A DNA stretch of 10,955 nucleotides from CAZBME01 sp964645835 (GTDB lineage: Bacteria > Desulfobacterota > Syntrophia > Syntrophales > UBA8958): NCBI GenBank assembly GCA_964645835.1, contig CAZYDG010000067.1:1-10955 (forward strand), read 5' to 3'. The notes beneath the pieces are model-generated. The model was not told where the DNA came from and did no database searches. It worked only from the letters and a program-made list of their open reading frames with translations. Every line of letters starts with the position of its first letter. Positions within the stretch are counted from its first letter, which is position 1. This document shows positions 7,155-10,955 of this stretch, one piece after another. Position numbers and translations under genes: made by a program.

Positions 7155-7187
7155 TACCAGACGATCATGAAGGACATAAGTGCGGGA
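7155..7187. repeat. Copy 2 of a 33-base imperfect repeat
   Basis: Matches 3774-3806 at 28 of 33 positions, same orientation. This copy lies in the divergent intergenic region between the antitoxin and the second kinase. Read on the minus strand it is part of a short hydrophobic open stretch (LMSFMIVWYYLIKRME then stop). The other copy also stays open there but differs, so a coding origin is possible but unproven. Confidence 0.55.
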
Positions 7188-7242
7188 AGATTAAAAAAAT
7201 GTAATCTTGAAAATCCCCTGACAGGGGAAAATTTGCTTTATT

Positions 7243-7261
7243 GGCGTTTTTCAGCGGGCTG
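7243..7261 (+). repeat. Copy 1 of an exact 19-base direct repeat
   Basis: GGCGTTTTTCAGCGGGCTG occurs here and again, identically, at 10462-10480. It lies nine bases upstream of the kinase promoter and just after a CCCCTG-A-CAGGGG hairpin (7214-7226). The reverse complement resembles GCTGTTGAAAAACGC-type sequences seen at IS ends and in dispersed repeats of other bacteria, so it may be a remnant of such an element. Confidence 0.7.
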
Positions 7262-7270
7262 GATATTGTC

Positions 7271-7300
7271 TTGACATACAAAACCGTTCATTCCTATACT
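7271..7300 (+). promoter_or_regulatory. Sigma70-type promoter of the second kinase gene
   Basis: A perfect -35 (TTGACA, 7271-7276), an 18-base spacer and TATACT (7295-7300, five of six) form the best promoter in the window. The start would be near 7307, about 42 bases before the ATG at 7349. It therefore also argues against translation from the upstream in-frame TTG at 7241. Confidence 0.7.
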
Positions 7301-7348
7301 CGCGGCGCGAAGGATTACCTTTTAATTCGAATAATTGAGGATGCTCCC

Positions 7349-9478
7349 ATGACCAAGTTTCATCCCCTGTCCAACGTGCAGATCAAGTGCAAACTTTTAT
7401 TCAGTTCTTCCCTGTTTTTTTTTCTCGCCATCATTCTTGGATATGCCAGTATTTATTATCTGGTTCGCAAAGATATAGAAAAAAACATTGAAAATGAGCT
7501 GAACAATTCCACGGCGAGCATTCTTAATACAGCACGGTCAGCCGTGACGGTATCGATCAAAAGTCACCTCCGGGCCATGACGTTAAAAAATCGTGAGATC
7601 GCTTATCACTTTTATAATCAGTACAAAATGGGGAAAATGACGGAAGCCGAGGCCAAGGCCAAGGCAACGGCAGTTCTTCTGAGCCAGACAACAGAAGGAA
7701 TGACATATCTATACTGCCTGGACAGTAAAGGCATCGTCGTGGTCCATCCCAAAAGGGATCTCCTTCAGAAGAATTTCTCCGATTATGAATTTGTCCGTGA
7801 GCAGAAATCGAGAAAAGAAGGCTATCTCGAATATGACTGGAAAAACCCCGACGAGGCGACGCCAAGGCCCAAGGCCCTTTACATGACTTATTTCGCGCCC
7901 TGGGACTGGATTATCACGGCGACCTCTTACCGCGAGGAATTCAACCGGCTCATCAACGTCAATGATTTCCGGGACAGCATTTTATCCCTCCGTTTCGGCA
8001 AGACGGGTTATTCCTATATCATCGACAGCAAAGGCAACCTCATCATCCATCCCAAAATCGACGTTAAAAACATCTTCAATGAAAAGGACGCCAACGGCCG
8101 CTTTTTCATTCAGGAAATGTGCAGGCAAAAAAGTGGAAAAATTGTCTATCCCTGGAAGAATCCCGACGAGTCAACACCCCGCACAAAACTGGTCATCTTT
8201 AACTATATCCCGGAACTTGACTGGATCGTCGCCTCTTCAAGCTATCTTGATGAATTCTATGCCCCCTTGCACAAGGTCGGCAACATCATCTTCTTTACCG
8301 TTGTGATTTCCCTGCTGCTGTTCATTCCGATCACACTGCGCATCAGCGCTTCCATCACAAGGCCCATTCAGAACCTCATGGACTGCTTCGCCGTCGGTGC
8401 CACCGGAGATTTTTCAGTTCGCATGAACAATCAGTCGAAGGACGAGCTTGGGCAGCTCGCCTCCTATTTCAATACATTCATGGAACGCCTGGAGCAATAC
8501 AGTCGGCATCTGCAGAACGAGATTGAGGAGCATAAGCGGACACAAGAAGCATTGCGCCATTCCGAAGAAATCTTTTCCAAGGCATTCCAGTCCAGCCCCA
8601 ACTATATCTGCATCACTTCTCTCACGTCCAAGCGATTTATCAGCATCAACGACACATTTCTCCGTTTGACGGGTTACAAGCCCGAGGAGGTCATCGGCAA
8701 GACCCCCGTGGAATTAAATTTTTTCACGAGCCGGGAAGACGGCCTGCTGCTGGGCGATCTGCTGGAGCAGGAAGAGCATCTGCGCAACAAGGAAATTGAA
8801 ATGCAGACCAAATCGGGGGAATCCCGCATCGGCCTGCTCTCCGGTGAGCGAATCGAATTACAGGGCGATAAATGTATTCTTTCGACGGTCGAGGACATCA
8901 CGGAATGGAGACGCCTTGCGAATGAAGTGATGAATATTGCAGACGGCGTCAGGCAGAAAATAGGACAGGACCTCCACGATGATCTATGCGCCCATCTGAT
9001 CGGAATCGAGGTTCTCAGTAAAGTGATCGCCGCCAAAGAAAGGGGAATATCCCCGGAAAATGCAACCTACATAGAAAAGATCAGAAGCCTTATCTCTGAG
9101 GCTGTCGATAAAACAAGAGGGCTGGCCCGGGGCCTTTGCCCTGTCCATCTGGTTGCCAACGGTCTGGAATCGGCATTAATGGAACTGGCTGAAAATACCG
9201 AAAATCTGTTCCATGTAACTTGCCTTTTCGAATGCGACCACCCCGTTTTTATCCACGACAACGCTCTGGCTACCCATCTGTTCTATATTGCGCAAGAGGC
9301 AACCCAGAATGCCATCAAGCACGGTAAGGCAAAGCATATCAAAATAGACCTCTCGGCGGACGGTGGGAAAATTCTGCTTCAAATCAAAGACAACGGCAGC
9401 GGCATTCCTGATAAGATATCCACAAAAGGAATGGGCTTGCGCATAATGAGTTATCGTGCCAAGCGTGATCCACGCTGA
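7349..9478 (+). CDS. Membrane sensor histidine kinase (Cache-like, HAMP, PAS, HisKA_3), frameshifted near its end
   Basis: As read, 709 residues. Transmembrane segments at about 19-39 and 312-330 enclose a periplasmic sensor with two repeats of a Cache-type unit. Each repeat has Y.Y..DSKG...(I/V)HP (120-136 and 221-236), (D/P)WKNPDE.TPR and WI...S(Y): the second repeats the first almost motif for motif. HAMP follows at about 331-385, a PAS domain at about 403-525, then the HisKA_3 helix with QDLHDDL (H543), as in NarX/DegS-type kinases that pair with LuxR-type regulators. The ATPase domain shows QEATQNAIKHG (649-659), DNGSG (681) and KGMGLRIMSYRA (693). The frame then stops at 9478 after RDPR, while the family continues. 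The missing tail is found one frame over (9465-9599). ATG 7349 is chosen for the GAGG eight bases upstream and the promoter at 7271-7300. Cache sensors usually bind small organic ligands, but the ligand here is unknown. Confidence 0.9.
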   Translation: MTKFHPLSNVQIKCKLLFSSSLFFFLAIILGYASIYYLVRKDIEKNIENELNNSTASILNTARSAVTVSIKSHLRAMTLKNREIAYHFYNQYKMGKMTEAEAKAKATAVLLSQTTEGMTYLYCLDSKGIVVVHPKRDLLQKNFSDYEFVREQKSRKEGYLEYDWKNPDEATPRPKALYMTYFAPWDWIITATSYREEFNRLINVNDFRDSILSLRFGKTGYSYIIDSKGNLIIHPKIDVKNIFNEKDANGRFFIQEMCRQKSGKIVYPWKNPDESTPRTKLVIFNYIPELDWIVASSSYLDEFYAPLHKVGNIIFFTVVISLLLFIPITLRISASITRPIQNLMDCFAVGATGDFSVRMNNQSKDELGQLASYFNTFMERLEQYSRHLQNEIEEHKRTQEALRHSEEIFSKAFQSSPNYICITSLTSKRFISINDTFLRLTGYKPEEVIGKTPVELNFFTSREDGLLLGDLLEQEEHLRNKEIEMQTKSGESRIGLLSGERIELQGDKCILSTVEDITEWRRLANEVMNIADGVRQKIGQDLHDDLCAHLIGIEVLSKVIAAKERGISPENATYIEKIRSLISEAVDKTRGLARGLCPVHLVANGLESALMELAENTENLFHVTCLFECDHPVFIHDNALATHLFYIAQEATQNAIKHGKAKHIKIDLSADGGKILLQIKDNGSGIPDKISTKGMGLRIMSYRAKRDPR

Positions 9479-9599
9479 ACTAAGTATCAAACGCGGCATA
9501 GGTGAAGGCACCATCGTATCCTGCTCGCTTAGAAGTTTCTTGGAAAGGGAAGAAAGTACATATGACCTTGGATGGCCAATCGTTAAATCAGAAGCGTAG
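9465..9599 (+). other. Out-of-frame 3' end of the Cache/PAS kinase gene
   Basis: In the +1 frame the bases after AAG (9461-9463) read VIHAELSIKRGIGEGTIVS and continue to TAG at 9597-9599. This is what the ATPase family has after MSYRA (for example [RK]-M-I-x-x-x-L-x-I-x-R-G-x-G-x-G-T-x-V). One extra base around 9464 (or two lost) explains it. Restored, the kinase would have about 750 residues and overlap the next gene's ATG at 9562 by 38 bases, as coupled kinase/regulator pairs often do. It could be a true mutation, an assembly error or, less likely, programmed frameshifting. No slippery run is visible. Confidence 0.8.
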
Positions 9600-10260
9600 A
9601 ATCATGATCGTTGAAGATCATCCTATCTTCCGTCTCGGTCTGCGTGAATTGATCAACCAGGAAAAGGACCTCGTGGTCTGTGGTGAGGCCGAAGATAAAG
9701 TCGGGGCCTGGATGGATATCCAGCGCCTCAAGCCGGATTTTGTCATCCTCGATCTTTCGCTCAAAGATGGGGACGGCATCAGCCTGATAAAGAACATTGT
9801 AAAAACTTACAAGAATATGCCCGTCCTCGTCGTTTCCATGCATGATGAATCCATCTTCGCTGAACGCTCGCTGATAGCAGGTGCAAAAGGCTATATCAAC
9901 AAAAGGGAAACCTCCGTATCCATCATTGAGGCGATTCATTGCATCTTGCGGGGTAAAGTATTCGTCAGCGACAATATCAAGGAAGAGATACTGGAACACC
10001 TGGTAGGCGGCCTTGATTCATATGATAGATTTCCAATTGACCGGTTGACCGACCGGGAACTGGAAGTATTCCATATGATCGGAAAGGGTCTCAGTTCAAA
10101 CGAAATTGCCGGAAAACTGAATCTGAGCATCAAAACAATCGGGACGTATCGCGAGAGGATCAAAGAAAAACTTCATCTTAAAAACGCCTGTGAATTGATC
10201 CGTCATGCCATGCTGTGGGCGGAAAATGAACAGATCGAAGCCCTTCATGAATACCAATAA
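9562..10260 (+). CDS. NarL/LuxR-family response regulator
   Basis: The 232-residue protein has a receiver domain (IMIVEDHPIFRLGLREL, acceptor D64 in VILDLSLKDGDG, S92, K114 in YINKRE) and a C-terminal helix-turn-helix of the LuxR/NarL type (LTDRELEVFHMIGKGLSSNEIAGKL, then SIKTIGTYRERIKEKL). It should be phosphorylated by the HisKA_3 kinase encoded directly upstream and then bind DNA as a dimer. ATG 9562 is preferred, with AAGGGA at 9545-9550. A GTG at 9502 is in frame but would add 20 residues unlike the family, and ATG 9604 would trim the first receiver strand. A likely target is the CCTACA-box promoter about 240 bases past its stop, an inference from position. Confidence 0.93.
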   Translation: MTLDGQSLNQKRRIMIVEDHPIFRLGLRELINQEKDLVVCGEAEDKVGAWMDIQRLKPDFVILDLSLKDGDGISLIKNIVKTYKNMPVLVVSMHDESIFAERSLIAGAKGYINKRETSVSIIEAIHCILRGKVFVSDNIKEEILEHLVGGLDSYDRFPIDRLTDRELEVFHMIGKGLSSNEIAGKLNLSIKTIGTYRERIKEKLHLKNACELIRHAMLWAENEQIEALHEYQ

Positions 10261-10303
10261 TCACTGAAACTTTCTTGAGACGTGCATCGAAGTACCTAGA
10301 TAT

Positions 10304-10332
10304 AGCCTTCCCTGGCAAAAGCCTGGGAGGCT
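10304..10332 (+). repeat. Imperfect hairpin after the LuxR-type regulator
   Basis: AGCCTTCCCTGGC and GCCTGGGAGGCT pair around an AAAA loop with one bulge and one mismatch. No T-run follows, so it is not a standard intrinsic terminator. It may protect the 3' end of the transcript or belong to the neighbouring repeat cluster. Confidence 0.5.
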
Positions 10333-10361
10333 TGCAGCAAAGCGCAGCAGATAGGTGAAGC

Positions 10362-10426
10362 AAATGTAGCGCAGGGCTTCAGCCCTGCACCTGCCTATTG
10401 CAGTCCTAAAGGGCTGGACTACATGC
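10362..10426. repeat. REP/MITE-like composite palindrome
   Basis: Outer arms TGTAG (10365-10369) and CTACA (10419-10423) enclose two hairpins: the perfect GCAGGGCT-TC-AGCCCTGC (10371-10388) and AGTCC...GGACT (10402-10420). The layout matches dispersed non-coding repeats containing GTAGCGCAGGGCTTCAGCCCTGC that are common in environmental genomes. A further degenerate CCCGCGAAAGCGTGGG palindrome lies at 10443-10458, so several such repeats are clustered here. Confidence 0.65.
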
Positions 10427-10461
10427 TAAGGCAGCAGACATCCCCGCGAAAGCGTGGGATG

Positions 10462-10480
10462 GGCGTTTTTCAGCGGGCTG
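10462..10480 (+). repeat. Copy 2 of an exact 19-base direct repeat
   Basis: Identical to 7243-7261. It sits 16 bases before the CCTACA array, so both copies are placed just upstream of promoters. Chance placement within a repeat-rich intergenic region is an alternative. Confidence 0.7.
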
Positions 10481-10496
10481 TAAACAGGCATCTACC

Positions 10497-10548
10497 CCTA
10501 CACCCTTGTAGGTATATAACCTACATTTTTTTCAATTCATATCCTACA
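10497..10548 (+). promoter_or_regulatory. CCTACA operator array, 23-base spacing
   Basis: CCTACA begins at 10497, 10520 and 10543, exactly 23 bases apart, about two helical turns. Inverted TGTAGG at 10507-10512 pairs with the second box in TGTAGGTATATAACCTACA. The array ends ten bases before a weak -35, the usual position for an activator. The adjacent NarL/LuxR-type regulator is the obvious candidate, by position only. Confidence 0.55.
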
Positions 10549-10558
10549 TCAAAAAAGG

Positions 10559-10587
10559 TTCAGTACTGATTGTCATCCTATTATAAA
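10559..10587 (+). promoter_or_regulatory. Candidate activator-dependent promoter
   Basis: TTCAGT (10559-10564, a poor -35) and TATAAA (10582-10587, five of six) are separated by 17 bases. A start near 10594 would give a leader of about 220 bases to the gene at 10817. A weak -35 directly downstream of repeated boxes fits positive control. Confidence 0.45.
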
Positions 10588-10648
10588 CATTTAGACTCCC
10601 CTTCGATATCGGTATCAGTGAAGATCGGATTTATCCTCTTGGAATGTC

Positions 10649-10688
10649 AAATCCCGGCTCATTCTTTCGCCGGTCCGGGATTTTTTTT
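10649..10688 (+). terminator. Intrinsic terminator-like hairpin in the leader of the dehydrogenase gene
   Basis: AAATCCCGG (10649-10657) pairs with CCGGGATTT (10675-10683), and the U-tract starts inside the stem and runs to 10688 (eight T). An inner GGC/GCC-type pairing may strengthen it. It lies after the candidate promoter and 128 bases before the next start codon. It either ends the upstream transcript, ends a short RNA started near 10594, or acts as an attenuator. Confidence 0.65.
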
Positions 10689-10816
10689 CTTGTGATTTTT
10701 CCCTGTCCTCAGACATCCATGGATTGAAATGGTCAACCAGTCAAACAAAGACATCTACAGCGCAAAAGGGCTGAAGAATTTATAAATCAGTAAAAAATAT
10801 AAGGAGAGAAATTAAT

Positions 10817-10955
10817 ATGGCACATTCTACTTGGTTGTATCAAACGCGTGACATTACGTTCCAGATTAAAGAATGGCTCGGCATGGACAAGCTCTTGACC
10901 CTTGACGCTTACAAAGATTACTATGGGATTGACGACATCGATAATTTTCTCGATG
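10817..10955 (+). CDS. N-terminus of an acyl-CoA dehydrogenase-like protein (partial)
   Basis: Only 46 codons are inside the window: MAHSTWLYQTRDITFQIKEW and onward to DIDNFLD. The R-D-[IM]-x-F-x-[IL]-x-E-x-L-G-[ML] opening and the following acidic helix resemble the N-terminus of the large acyl-CoA dehydrogenases of the DmdC (3-methylmercaptopropionyl-CoA dehydrogenase-like) group, FAD enzymes that oxidise acyl-CoA thioesters. The substrate cannot be told from this part. AAGGAG at 10801-10806 lies ten bases before the ATG. The long leader, the CCTACA boxes and the terminator-like hairpin upstream suggest a tightly controlled gene. Confidence 0.65.
   Translation, partial: MAHSTWLYQTRDITFQIKEWLGMDKLLTLDAYKDYYGIDDIDNFLD

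Noticed and set aside
7155..7230. Small minus-strand membrane peptide ending in IVWYYLIKRME
   Set aside because: No start codon with a ribosome binding site, and the related copy at 3774 does not preserve the peptide.
7241..7348. TTG start at 7241 for the Cache/PAS kinase, adding 36 residues
   Set aside because: It falls in the 19-base repeat and upstream of the TTGACA/TATACT promoter; ATG 7349 has its own ribosome binding site.
10497..10548. CCTACA repeats as a CRISPR array
   Set aside because: The repeat unit is only six bases, with 17-base gaps and no cas genes; an operator array fits better.

Overview
The window looks like a chromosomal segment of a Gram-negative anaerobe of the Desulfobacterota type, perhaps near Syntrophus or Smithella. 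That placement is an inference. It rests on the partial acyl-CoA dehydrogenase-like gene at the right edge, the abundance of two-component systems with large periplasmic sensor domains, the lipoprotein and secreted proteins, and the mixed base composition. No rRNA, tRNA or CRISPR array is visible.

Left edge (1-377): the first codons and strong ribosome binding site of a minus-strand gene that resembles an insertion-sequence transposase, then about 340 bases without a convincing gene. The main minus-strand block (6174 down to 378) reads: OmpR/CusR-like response regulator, HAMP sensor histidine kinase, then two large exported proteins. The first exported protein is a probable lipoprotein with an N-terminal PEBP/YbhB-like domain. 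The second has a short two-cysteine module instead. Both share a roughly 370-residue C-terminal region that I read as two Spy/CpxP-like LTxxQ helical units joined by an invariant CPERHGTYFG segment. The two-cysteine module of the second protein also occurs in the periplasmic part of the kinase, so sensor and effector share a domain. A site close to the CusR/CopR box lies upstream of the exported-protein pair. Together these suggest a periplasmic stress- or metal-responsive system, and this is the most unusual content of the window.

Middle (6294-7072): a lower-GC minus-strand pair, a Phd/YefM-type antitoxin with no toxin next to it, followed by a hexapeptide-repeat acyltransferase.

Right (7243-10955), plus strand: a well-formed sigma70 promoter drives a membrane histidine kinase (two Cache-like repeats, HAMP, PAS, HisKA_3 and HATPase) and a LuxR/NarL-type response regulator. 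A +1 frameshift near the end of the kinase cuts off the last part of its ATPase domain. A 556-base intergenic region follows, rich in signals: hairpins and REP-like repeats, three CCTACA boxes spaced exactly 23 bases apart just upstream of a weak -35/good -10 promoter, and an intrinsic-terminator-like hairpin in the leader. It ends in the start of an acyl-CoA dehydrogenase-like gene cut by the window edge. A plausible reading is that the kinase and LuxR regulator control this promoter, but the sequence alone cannot prove it.
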